Origin: Pedobacter westerhofensis
Lineage (GTDB): Bacteria; Bacteroidota; Bacteroidia; Sphingobacteriales; Sphingobacteriaceae
DNA: 64,000 bases
Reading direction: 5' to 3'
NCBI RefSeq assembly: GCF_900182595.1
Contig: NZ_FXTN01000002.1
Coordinates: 186,001 to 250,000 of the forward strand
A program made the position numbers and the translations under genes. The notes below the pieces were generated by a model. The model did no database searches, was not told the origin of the DNA, and saw only the letters and a list, made by a program, of their open reading frames with translations. The stretch's first letter is position 1. Every line of letters begins with the position of its first letter. This document shows positions 17,913-27,148 of the stretch, piece after piece.

Positions 17913-18140
17913 ATGGATACACTACATTATAATACCGGAGATATGATCCTGACTATCAATTACCCCATTGACGAATCGGGGCACTACTGTATAGAAACTG
18001 AAGATGATACCGAACTGGGGCATTTATATATTGATGACTTTGATGAGCACCATCATACACCGGTATGGAAAGGTACCACTGAAGAGGTCAACATAATTGC
18101 TGCGGAGCTGGGCGAATTTATTGAGCGTTCAGACCTGTAG
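17913..18140 (+). CDS. Small acidic hypothetical protein
   Basis: ATG at 17913 gives 75 residues beginning MDTLHYNTGDMILTINY; a TTG 51 bases upstream is unlikely. It is acidic and predicted mostly beta, with DDTELGHLYIDDFDEHHHTP in the middle. No domain is recognised. It precedes the MESH1-like gene by 36 bases on the same strand and may belong to the same transcript as the LigD fusion. Confidence 0.6.
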   Translation: MDTLHYNTGDMILTINYPIDESGHYCIETEDDTELGHLYIDDFDEHHHTPVWKGTTEEVNIIAAELGEFIERSDL

Positions 18141-18176
18141 TAAAATTCAACCAAAAATTTTTTAACCAGTTGACGT

Positions 18177-18719
18177 ATGAAACAAGCAGAACTACTAACA
18201 GAGTGGGTAGCCTTAAAGCATCATGGCCAGCTGATTAAGAAAACCACTGAACCTTACTTTAACCATTTAACTGCGGTTGCAGATATGGTCAGACATGTAG
18301 TACACGGCGGATATGAAATAGGCCTGTGCCACGATCTGCTCGAAGATACAAATACCAATATTGATGAACTCTCAATCGTGCTTCGCAGCTTTGGCTACAG
18401 CCCCTCTGCTGCCAGCTGGATCTCTAATTGTGTGGTAGAGCTCACTGACGTTTATACCCGCGCCGCGTATCCGGAATTGAAGAAATCTGCAAGGAAAAAA
18501 CGGGAGGCTGCGCGGTTGATTACGATCAGTCCTGCTGCACAATCCGTTAAGTACGCGGATCTGATCTATAATATACAATGGATGATCAGGTATGACCAGA
18601 AACATGCTGAGAAGTACCTCAGGAAAAAAAAGCACTTACTTGAAAAATTAAATCAGGGTGATCTCTTGCTCCATCAACAGGCATTAGATCTTATCGAAGG
18701 TGAGTTGCAGAAACTATAA
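18177..18719 (+). CDS. HD-domain phosphohydrolase, MESH1/SpoT-hydrolase-like
   Basis: A 180-residue HD-superfamily protein resembling stand-alone (p)ppGpp hydrolases. Visible metal and catalytic positions are H30 (PYFNHL), H52-D53 (CHDLLEDT) with E56-D57, and D128 (VKYADLIYNI). The KHHGQ segment at 14-18 matches the AHxGQ opening of SpoT-type domains. It could hydrolyse (p)ppGpp or another nucleotide; the exact substrate is not settled by sequence. It lies 10 bases upstream of the nuclease-LigD fusion, so the two are co-transcribed. Confidence 0.8.
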   Translation: MKQAELLTEWVALKHHGQLIKKTTEPYFNHLTAVADMVRHVVHGGYEIGLCHDLLEDTNTNIDELSIVLRSFGYSPSAASWISNCVVELTDVYTRAAYPELKKSARKKREAARLITISPAAQSVKYADLIYNIQWMIRYDQKHAEKYLRKKKHLLEKLNQGDLLLHQQALDLIEGELQKL

Positions 18720-18729
18720 TAATCTCTGA

Positions 18730-21700
18730 ATGAAAATAGCCAGCTATAATATCAACGGCATTAACGGCCGTCTGGACAATCTACTGCGCTGGCTGGCCCA
18801 GGCTAAGCCTGATGTGGTTTGCCTGCAGGAACTGAAGTCGCCTGATTCGCTCTTTCCTGAAGATGAGCTGCTGCAAGCTGGCTACCATGCCATCTGGCAG
18901 GGACAAAAAAGCTGGAATGGCGTTGCCATATTATCCCGTTACGGGCCAATACAACTAACCACAAAGGGGCTTAAAGGTGATGATGAGGATGTGCAGAGCA
19001 GATATATCGAGGCTTATATCAATGATATTGTGATCGGATGTCTTTACCTGCCCAATGGCAACCCCTGGCCGGGAGAAAAGTTCAGTTATAAACTAAACTG
19101 GATGAAAAGGCTGATCAAACATGCACAGCAGCTGCAAAGTTTTGGCCTGCCTGTAGCCCTCATCGGTGATTATAATATCATGCCAACAGATCTGGATACC
19201 TATAAGCCAGAAAAATATAAAGACAATGCACTTTTCAGGCCGGAGGCACGCAAACTGTTTCTGGATCTGCTGGATGAGGGCTATACCGATGCGATCCGAA
19301 AATTGTTTCCGGATGCACCTGTCTATACTTTTTGGGATTATCTGCGCAAAGCATATGACCGGGATGCCGGGTTGCGTTTAGATCATTTTCTGCTTAACCA
19401 AAGTGCGGCAGAAAAATTAATGGATGGCGGGGTAGATAAAGATGTGCGTGGCTGGGCGCATTCCAGTGACCATGCGCCTGTATGGATCAACCTGAATGAT
19501 CATGATGTTATAAAAAAATCCAAAGGCAGTAAAAAAGAAACTGTAATTCCTCCGACCCTGGATGAGGATAACAGGAACCTCAAAGAATATAATAAAAAAC
19601 GTGATTTTAGCCGCACCGCTGAACCTAAGTCTGGCAATGCCACTGATAGCGGCATGCTCAGGTTTGTGATTCAAAAGCACGATGCTACGCGGCTGCACTA
19701 TGATTTTCGCCTGGAAATGGATGGCGTTTTAAAAAGCTGGGCTGTGCCCAAGGGCCCCTCAACCGATCCTAAAACCAAAAGGCTGGCGATGATGGTAGAA
19801 GACCATCCCTTTGATTACAGAACTTTTGAAGGCATTATCCCAAAAGGGCAGTATGGCGGCGGGACGGTTATTGTCTGGGATGAAGGTACCTATGAACCAA
19901 TCGCCAATATTAAAGGCAAAAAAGCACAGGAAAAACATTTGCTGGAACAGCTCAATGCCGGATCGGTTAAAATTATCATGCATGGTCAAAAACTGCAGGG
20001 CGAATTTGCCCTGGTAAAAACGCATGGCATGGGAGAAAATGGCTGGCTGCTGATCAAGCATAATGATGAATATGCATCTGCGGATGATATCACTGTAAAA
20101 GGCAATTCAGTACTCACAAACAAGACCATCGAAGAAATGGGGACAGGCAATCAGCCCGCCGAACAATCCAAAAGTATCCATCACGCCGGGGACAATACGC
20201 CAAAGTTATCAATGGCTGAAGTGCAATCATTGTTAAACCATGCGTCAGATGCTAAGATACCTATCGGCATGAAACCCATGCTGGCAACGCTGGTAGATGA
20301 GCCCTTTAATGATCCGGATTGGGTCTATGAAATCAAGTGGGACGGTTACCGCGCACTGGGCTTTAGCCTCAGCAATGGTGATGTGCAATTGCTCTCAAGG
20401 AATAACAAGCAGTTCAATGAAAAATTCTATCCTGTCTATGAGCTTTTGCAATCCTGGAAGCTGGACATTGTAGTGGATGGCGAGATTATGGTGATCAATG
20501 ATAAAGGCGCTGCAAACTTTGGCGACCTGCAAAACTGGAACAGTGAAAAGGATGGCGAGCTGGTCTACTATGTATTTGATATCATCTGGTATGATGGAAA
20601 AGATCTTACTGATCTTCCGCTGATAGACAGACAGGCAATTCTGCAGGCTGTATTGCCACAGGAAGATGAGCGCATCAGATTGAGCCAGGTTTACAGATCA
20701 GACGGTATTGAGTTTTTTAATGCCGCCGCTCAGATGGGGCTGGAAGGTATCATCGCCAAAAAGGCAGATAGCCTGTATAGCAAAAACAACCGCTCTGCAG
20801 AATGGCTTAAGGTAAAGGCAAGCAGGCGCCAGGAAGTGGTCATTGCAGGCTTTACCAGAAATGAGGATACTTCTAAACTTTTTAGCTCCCTATTGTTGGG
20901 CGTTTTTGAAGAGGGCGTACTTTATTATGTAGGGAAAGTAGGCACAGGTTTTAATGATAAGGACCAGCGCGAAATGATGAAACAGTTTAAAACACTCATT
21001 ATAGATCACAGTCCTTTTTCAGAGATACCTGATGTAAACAAACCCTCACGCTTCAGGCCGAATCCTCCCAAAGCCAAAGCTACATGGCTGCGGCCTGAGC
21101 TGGTTTGTGAGGTAGCCTTTGCAGAAGTAACCAGCGATGGGGTATTCAGGCATCCATCATTCAAAGGCATGCGCACAGATAAAAGCGCAGATGAGGTAAC
21201 CAGAGAGGCTGTATTACCTGTCGGCGATATTTTAAAAGCAGAGGCACTGGAAGATGAAGATGAGGCCGTAAATGATAAACCCTCCAAAGCATCAAAAAAA
21301 GCCGGTTCAAAAATTCATAAATTAAAAAACAAGAAGATATTGCTCAGTTCCAAAGCAGATACCCAGTTGTGCAGCGTAAACGGCCATGAATTAAAATTCA
21401 CCCATTTGAGCAAACTGTACTGGCCGGAGGATAAGGTGAGCAAAAGAGATATGTTCAACTTTTATGATCAGATCGCAGATTTCATCCTGCCGTATCTAAA
21501 AGACCGGCCAATGTCGTTAAACCGTTTTCCCGGCGGAATCCATTCGCAAAGCTTTTACCAGAAAGATGTTAAGGATAAAGCCCCCTCGTGGGCTGATACT
21601 TTTCCCTATACCAACAGTGAGGGCGACCGTAAGGAATACCTGCTGGGGAATGATGAAGCTGCGTTGCTGTGGATGGCCTCGCTGGGATGTATTGAAATGA

Positions 21701-22266
21701 ACCCCTGGTTTTCCCGCAGCCAATCGCCAGATAACCCTGATTACTGCGTAATCGATCTTGATCCTGATAAAAACACCTTTGATCAGGTGATACAGGTAGC
21801 ACAAATGGTAAAAGAAATCCTTGATCAGATCGGGGTGCCTTGTTATCCCAAAACGTCCGGGTCAACCGGCATACACATTTATATACCCTTGCAGGCACAG
21901 TACACCTATGAGCAGTCGCAGATGTTTGCCCGCATTATTGTTAACCTTATTCATGAGCAGGTACCAGATTTTACCAGTCTTGAAAGAATGATCTCTGCCC
22001 GTAAAGGTAAAATGTATCTCGATTTTATGCAGAACAGGGCAGGGGCTACCATTGCCGGCCCATATTCCCTGCGCCCAAAACCGGGGGCAACAGTTTCTAT
22101 GCCCTTAAGCTGGGACGAACTGAAGCCCGGTTTAACGATGCGTGATTTTACAATATTCAACGCTGTTGACAGGTTAAAGGAAACCGGAGACCTTTTCAGG
22201 GGAGTGCTGGGAACAGGCATCGATCTTGGCGTGGCGGTCAGGAAAGCAAAGGAGGTCTTTGGTTAA
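18730..22266 (+). CDS. ligD: Exonuclease III-type nuclease fused to DNA ligase D (PE-Lig-Pol)
   Basis: One uninterrupted 1178-residue frame with four enzyme domains. Residues 1-259 are an ExoIII/AP-endonuclease fold: YNINGINGR, E34 in CLQELK, GDYNIMP, RLDHFLL and SSDHAPVW. After a ~35-residue charged linker without Met comes the LigD 3'-phosphoesterase domain (about 290-460; H323 and D325 in RLHYDFRLEMDG). The ATP-dependent ligase domain follows (about 515-815, nucleotidyl Lys K536 in EIKWDGYRAL). A LigD polymerase/primase domain ends the protein (about 875-1175; D1009 and D1011 in DLDPDK, SGSTGIHIYIPL). LigD repairs double-strand breaks by non-homologous end joining with Ku; Ku is not in this window. 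The added nuclease is unusual, and the LigD-like start EYNKKRDF lies inside the protein, so this is a true fusion. Confidence 0.95.
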   Translation: MKIASYNINGINGRLDNLLRWLAQAKPDVVCLQELKSPDSLFPEDELLQAGYHAIWQGQKSWNGVAILSRYGPIQLTTKGLKGDDEDVQSRYIEAYINDIVIGCLYLPNGNPWPGEKFSYKLNWMKRLIKHAQQLQSFGLPVALIGDYNIMPTDLDTYKPEKYKDNALFRPEARKLFLDLLDEGYTDAIRKLFPDAPVYTFWDYLRKAYDRDAGLRLDHFLLNQSAAEKLMDGGVDKDVRGWAHSSDHAPVWINLNDHDVIKKSKGSKKETVIPPTLDEDNRNLKEYNKKRDFSRTAEPKSGNATDSGMLRFVIQKHDATRLHYDFRLEMDGVLKSWAVPKGPSTDPKTKRLAMMVEDHPFDYRTFEGIIPKGQYGGGTVIVWDEGTYEPIANIKGKKAQEKHLLEQLNAGSVKIIMHGQKLQGEFALVKTHGMGENGWLLIKHNDEYASADDITVKGNSVLTNKTIEEMGTGNQPAEQSKSIHHAGDNTPKLSMAEVQSLLNHASDAKIPIGMKPMLATLVDEPFNDPDWVYEIKWDGYRALGFSLSNGDVQLLSRNNKQFNEKFYPVYELLQSWKLDIVVDGEIMVINDKGAANFGDLQNWNSEKDGELVYYVFDIIWYDGKDLTDLPLIDRQAILQAVLPQEDERIRLSQVYRSDGIEFFNAAAQMGLEGIIAKKADSLYSKNNRSAEWLKVKASRRQEVVIAGFTRNEDTSKLFSSLLLGVFEEGVLYYVGKVGTGFNDKDQREMMKQFKTLIIDHSPFSEIPDVNKPSRFRPNPPKAKATWLRPELVCEVAFAEVTSDGVFRHPSFKGMRTDKSADEVTREAVLPVGDILKAEALEDEDEAVNDKPSKASKKAGSKIHKLKNKKILLSSKADTQLCSVNGHELKFTHLSKLYWPEDKVSKRDMFNFYDQIADFILPYLKDRPMSLNRFPGGIHSQSFYQKDVKDKAPSWADTFPYTNSEGDRKEYLLGNDEAALLWMASLGCIEMNPWFSRSQSPDNPDYCVIDLDPDKNTFDQVIQVAQMVKEILDQIGVPCYPKTSGSTGIHIYIPLQAQYTYEQSQMFARIIVNLIHEQVPDFTSLERMISARKGKMYLDFMQNRAGATIAGPYSLRPKPGATVSMPLSWDELKPGLTMRDFTIFNAVDRLKETGDLFRGVLGTGIDLGVAVRKAKEVFG

Positions 22267-22311
22267 TTGCCGGAAGCGATCACTGATACCCGTTTAAGCT
22301 CTAAAAAACCA

Positions 22312-25300
22312 CTAAAGAGCATTCAGTGGGATTTCAAACCAAAATTCAGAACCTGAATTTATTTCGCTCTCCACACCAATCCTGCCTCCATGACGCTGTA
22401 TAATCTCAGCAGAAATATACAGTCCAAGGCCAAGTCCCGAAAAGTTCATGGATGATTCTTCAACGCGGAAAAAGCGGTCGAATATAAAGTCTGCCTTATC
22501 CTTTGGAATTCCAATCCCCTGGTCTCTGATTGATAATTTTAGCTTGCCCGCAGTTTCTTTTGCACGGATAGTGATTTGCTTTCCGTTTGGTGCATATTTA
22601 ATCGCGTTTGAAAGGAAATTGGAGATTACCTGCTCTATCCGGTTCCTGTCTCCGCACACGATGATATTGTCAACATCTTTTATGATCGTCTGGTGATCCA
22701 AATTACCCTGTATGCCATCTATCGCTTCGCTGACAATCTCACTGATATCAAAATCAGATTTGGTAAAAGTTAACTTTCCAGCCTGTATCTTAGTCACATC
22801 CAGCAGATCATCGATGAGCCTGGTAAGCTTGCCCACCTGTTTGTCCGCTTTATCAATTAATCCAAAAATATTCCCAAATTTCTCTTCCTTTGCCATTTTT
22901 AAAGCAAATTGCATAAAGCCTTTGATACTGGTTACTGGTGTCTTAAGTTCATGACTGGCGATGCTCATGAATTCATCCTTTTTATTCATCAATGCTTTCG
23001 TGGCACGCTGGGCAATCATAAGCTCGGTAACATCAAAACCAAAGAATGAGATCCCATCAATCAGGCCATCTTCAGAATAAACAGGGTTCAATATCAGATC
23101 AAACCAGCTTTCGACAGTTTCTCCTGATACCTTGTCTACTGTTGTAAAATGATAAGAGCTTGCTACATAAGTCTCCCCGGATTGCATCACCCGCTGTTCG
23201 ATTTTGGCCAGTTCAGGAGTTTTGAACTGTGAATTCTCGTGCATCCGCGATCCTACATGATTGTCAACAGTATCAAACCGTGCATAAGCTTCGTTTACAA
23301 ACTCATATACCAAATCCTTACCGCGCCTAATGCTGATCAATGCAGGTGCTTTCTTAAAGATGCTATGGAATTCATCCTGCTGCTTCTTTACCAGTTCCTG
23401 AAGCTCATCGCGGCGTTTATCATCCTGTTTCTGTTTACTAATATCTATCACATAAGTAACAGCATCTAATTTATTTTCTTCGTCCAACACGGCAGAACCT
23501 ACCAGCACATCCACAAGCCTGCCATCCCTGGCGATATATTGCTTTTCAAAAGGGGGACAAAAACCCTGGGTCCGTAGTAGTTTGGCATTAAGCTCACTAT
23601 TTTGGATATATTCAGGCGGAGTGATCTCTTTCCAGTTGATATTGCCCAGCTCAAAATCCTCGGCCGTATATCCCAGCATACTTAGAAAGACATGGTTGGC
23701 ATTTTCGATACGTCCTGTTTCCAGATCGGAGAATATCATTCCAATCACATTGGAATCAAATATCTTTCTGAATTTCCGCTCTGTTGAGTTTAATTTGTTT
23801 TCGGTAGCTTTTAAAATGGTAATATCCAGAATGGAGCCTACCATACGGTAGGGAACTCCGTTTGTATCAAAGAGAATACTGCCGCGGTCTAAAACAGAAC
23901 AATAGCTGCCATCAGACTTAATCAACCGGTATTGTGCCGTCCATTGCTGTTCACCATTGTTAATGGCGTCGTAAACGCTGTTTCTTACCAGATCTCTTTC
24001 CTCGGGATGGATCAGGTTCAGATAAAACGGAAGTGTATTGGTAGTATGATCTCTCGCATAACCATAGATGCTTTCAAAATTACTGCTTCTCCAAATCGTA
24101 TTGTCTGCAAGGTTCCAGTCCCAGATGGTATCGTTGGTGGCATGCGAAACCAGGTTAAACCGGCTTTCACTTTCAGAAAGCAGTCTGGTACGTTCTTTTA
24201 CTTTAACCTCCAGGTCCGCATTCAGGTGTTTTAGGCTTTCCCTTGTGCCTAACAGTTCGTTATAGTTCTTTTTAATCCTTTCTTCCGCTATCTTCTGCTG
24301 GGAAATGTCAGTGATGGTTGCTGCAAAGCCGTCCGACATCTTAACCGCAACCACCTGTATCCAGATTTTATCTGTTAACTGGTATTCATACTTCAGGACT
24401 GTACCCTTCTCTACAACGGTGATGTACTTTTTAAGCAGATTGCCGGCAGTGAGCTCTCTCATCTGGTCTAAGAGTTTCCCGTGTAAAAGCTGGCTCCGGT
24501 CTTTGTTGAGCAGAGCTGAAGCCACATCATTAAGAGCTATACATTCAAAATCAACGATCAGATGCTGTTTATTTCTGATGGCTTTGAAAGCCATTACCCC
24601 ATTAAGACTGGCATGAAATACTCCTGCGATGATATTGTTCAGCTCTGTTAATTTGGAGATATCCACAAATGTGACTACCACACCATCTGTTTTCTTATCT
24701 TTTCTCACATATGGCGTGATGCGCATCAGGCAGGTATGGCCATTTTGCAGCTGAACTTCCTTCTCTATGGTTTGACTGTTGTTGAGCACTGCCTGCAAAT
24801 CGGTATTCAGGTTCTCTGTTTTAATGTTGTTGGAAATCTGGGCGATTGATCGGCCAATATCCGCCTCGATCAAATTAACCATATTTATTGCTGCCGGATT
24901 AAACTTTCTGATATACATATCCGCGTCAATAAAAATCTGACCTATCTCAATTGTCCTGAAATAGTTGTCCAGGTCGTCATTCAGATCCATCAGTTCTTTG
25001 ATTTTCAGCTGGTGCTCAGTATTGAGTGTGTGCAGTTCCTCATTAAGAGACTGCAGCTCCTCGTTACTGGACTGCAGTTCTTCATTTGCGGAAAGCAATT
25101 CTTCATTGGTCGACTGCAATTCTTCATTAGTGGTCTCCATACTTTCCACAGCCAGCTGCAGGCTGTTCCGCGTATCATTCAGTTCCTGTTCCAGCTCAAA
25201 GATGTATTCGTTCTGATTACCCTCATGTAATTCCATTACCGGACTTTCATCCTTGGTGATGATATTCTCGGGCATGCTTTCACCAAACACGATCATTGTG

Positions 25301-27141
25301 TAGCCAGTGCTTACATCTGAAGAAGAAGGAGTGATTGAAATATTAAGCAACATATTGCCTTCCTCTGTACTGTACTTCAGGCGTTTCAAATGTACAGGTC
25401 CTTCAGACTTCCAGGCCTTTCTGATTGCTGTGCCAAGCGTAACTGTTAAGGCTTTCGGCACCATCTTCAGGATGTTTAGCTCCAGCTTTGATCCCGGAAG
25501 AGACAGGTATTTCCGATATTCACCGATCGTGTCTTTAATGATATATGTTTTATCAATATATACTGCCGTATATCCCAGCTCATCAGTGATAAACCTGTTG
25601 AACTCCTTTTCTTTGGCACCCATTACCACATCCCTTGCTGCATTGCTTTTCTTCTTATCTGATGCTGCATATGCTCCGGTATGGTATGTGTTGTAATTAG
25701 CGTAATTCAGTGTGCCGGTCTTCTGATAAATCTTCCATTTGCGTGAAATTTCTGTTAGTCCATGCTTCAAAGAATTAGCGGTTTCACTTGAGCCAAGAAA
25801 AAGGTAGCCATTCTGTACCAATGAAAAATGAAATATAGAAAGTATTTTCTCCTGCAAAGTGCTGTTTACGTAAATCAGCATATTGCGGCATGTGATCATA
25901 TCAGTTTTTATAAAAGGAGGCGATTTTGATACGTCATGCTTTGCAAATACAATTTGTTTTCTGATCGATGGTAATGCACAGTAATGTTTCCCGTCCTGAA
26001 TAAAATATTTTTTAAAAAGCTTTGCCGGAATTTCCTTTTCTACGCTGGCAGGATATTGATTTTTCGCAGCAATCTCAATACTCCGTTCATCTATGTCTGT
26101 GGCAAATACTTTAAGGTCTATGACTTTACCCGATTTTTCAATTGCTTCATTGGCTACTATCGCTATAGAATAGGCTTCCTGGCCTGTACTGCATGCACAA
26201 ACCCATATCTTTAAGGTATCGCTGTTCTCTTTTTTTGCTATTACCTCTTTAACATGCTGTGCAAACGCATCAAATGCCAGCGGGTCTCTAAAGAACTGGG
26301 TCACACCTATTAAAAAATCTTCGCCCAGTAAAAGTACCTCCTGCGGCATGTTTTTTAGTAAGTCTACATAGGCTTCAAGGGTACGGATTCCTTTTTCGTT
26401 CATCCTGCGGCCAATCCGTCTGATGATTGTAGGCGTTTTATATAAGTTGAAGTCGTTGCCGCTATGCTGCTGCACAAGACTAAAAATCTCATCCAGGAGC
26501 TGTTCATCCAGCTGCCCGTTTTCCAGCACCTTTACAGGTTCTTCATTCGCATAATTAAATAACTCGTCGCTGATCGCATCCGGAGAGAGTATGAAATCTG
26601 CATTTCCAGAAGCTATTGCACTGTTGGGCATTCCATCAAATTTAGCAGTGGCAGGATCCTGTACAATCACCAGTCCGCCATGGTTCTTGATTTCCTGAAC
26701 ACCTTTGGTGCCATCAGTTCCGGTACCTGAGAGTATTATCGCAATAGCTTTTTCCTGTTTATCTTTTGCAAGGGTGTACAGGAAGTGATCTACTGCTGTG
26801 TTTGGCGCTTTTATCAGTGATTTATCGGCAAGTTTAAGCCTGCCTTTTTCAACCGTCATCAGCTTATTGTTTGGGATAATATAAACGCAGTCCTGCTGGA
26901 TGGCCATGTTGTGGCCAGCTTCAAAAACCTTCATGTGGGTATGTTTGGCAACCAGCTCTACCAGCAAGCTCTTGTAATCAGAGGACAGGTGCTGAATGAT
27001 CACAAATGAAAAACTTGCGTTGGCGGGCATATGATCAAAAAACTGATGTATAGCTTCAAGCCCGCCTGCAGATGCTCCAATAGCAACTACGTAATTATCA
27101 AATCTTTTATTACCCACTGCAATATTTCTACTTGCCATCAA
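22312..27141 (-). CDS. CheB-CheR-PAS-histidine kinase chimera
   Basis: A 1609-residue hybrid. Residues 15-200 form a CheB methylesterase domain without its receiver (S24 in GASAGG, H51 in IIQHLSS, D143 in GTGTDGTKG). CheR methyltransferase follows at about 210-470 (FFRDPLAFDAF, VCACSTGQEAYSIAI, ITCRNMLIYVN). A coiled coil built on repeated NEEL heptads lies at about 650-710. Four or five PAS domains then lead to a HisKA/HATPase_c kinase (H1397 in SIASHELKTPVTSI; DQGIGIP; GLGLGLYIS). Such CheBR-kinase chimeras occur in many Bacteroidota and are thought to couple methylation-type chemistry to phosphotransfer; the substrate is unknown. It lies 7 bases downstream of the phytochrome-like gene, which probably supplies a light or redox input. 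Confidence 0.95.
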   Translation of the reverse strand: MMASRNIAVGNKRFDNYVVAIGASAGGLEAIHQFFDHMPANASFSFVIIQHLSSDYKSLLVELVAKHTHMKVFEAGHNMAIQQDCVYIIPNNKLMTVEKGRLKLADKSLIKAPNTAVDHFLYTLAKDKQEKAIAIILSGTGTDGTKGVQEIKNHGGLVIVQDPATAKFDGMPNSAIASGNADFILSPDAISDELFNYANEEPVKVLENGQLDEQLLDEIFSLVQQHSGNDFNLYKTPTIIRRIGRRMNEKGIRTLEAYVDLLKNMPQEVLLLGEDFLIGVTQFFRDPLAFDAFAQHVKEVIAKKENSDTLKIWVCACSTGQEAYSIAIVANEAIEKSGKVIDLKVFATDIDERSIEIAAKNQYPASVEKEIPAKLFKKYFIQDGKHYCALPSIRKQIVFAKHDVSKSPPFIKTDMITCRNMLIYVNSTLQEKILSIFHFSLVQNGYLFLGSSETANSLKHGLTEISRKWKIYQKTGTLNYANYNTYHTGAYAASDKKKSNAARDVVMGAKEKEFNRFITDELGYTAVYIDKTYIIKDTIGEYRKYLSLPGSKLELNILKMVPKALTVTLGTAIRKAWKSEGPVHLKRLKYSTEEGNMLLNISITPSSSDVSTGYTMIVFGESMPENIITKDESPVMELHEGNQNEYIFELEQELNDTRNSLQLAVESMETTNEELQSTNEELLSANEELQSSNEELQSLNEELHTLNTEHQLKIKELMDLNDDLDNYFRTIEIGQIFIDADMYIRKFNPAAINMVNLIEADIGRSIAQISNNIKTENLNTDLQAVLNNSQTIEKEVQLQNGHTCLMRITPYVRKDKKTDGVVVTFVDISKLTELNNIIAGVFHASLNGVMAFKAIRNKQHLIVDFECIALNDVASALLNKDRSQLLHGKLLDQMRELTAGNLLKKYITVVEKGTVLKYEYQLTDKIWIQVVAVKMSDGFAATITDISQQKIAEERIKKNYNELLGTRESLKHLNADLEVKVKERTRLLSESESRFNLVSHATNDTIWDWNLADNTIWRSSNFESIYGYARDHTTNTLPFYLNLIHPEERDLVRNSVYDAINNGEQQWTAQYRLIKSDGSYCSVLDRGSILFDTNGVPYRMVGSILDITILKATENKLNSTERKFRKIFDSNVIGMIFSDLETGRIENANHVFLSMLGYTAEDFELGNINWKEITPPEYIQNSELNAKLLRTQGFCPPFEKQYIARDGRLVDVLVGSAVLDEENKLDAVTYVIDISKQKQDDKRRDELQELVKKQQDEFHSIFKKAPALISIRRGKDLVYEFVNEAYARFDTVDNHVGSRMHENSQFKTPELAKIEQRVMQSGETYVASSYHFTTVDKVSGETVESWFDLILNPVYSEDGLIDGISFFGFDVTELMIAQRATKALMNKKDEFMSIASHELKTPVTSIKGFMQFALKMAKEEKFGNIFGLIDKADKQVGKLTRLIDDLLDVTKIQAGKLTFTKSDFDISEIVSEAIDGIQGNLDHQTIIKDVDNIIVCGDRNRIEQVISNFLSNAIKYAPNGKQITIRAKETAGKLKLSIRDQGIGIPKDKADFIFDRFFRVEESSMNFSGLGLGLYISAEIIQRHGGRIGVESEINSGSEFWFEIPLNAL

Positions 27142-27148
27142 TCTTACC

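Noticed and set aside
24965..25216. Repeated DNA pattern and open frames on the plus strand inside the CheB-CheR kinase
   Set aside because: It is the reverse complement of the NEEL heptad coiled coil of the kinase, a known family trait, not a separate gene or CRISPR-like array.
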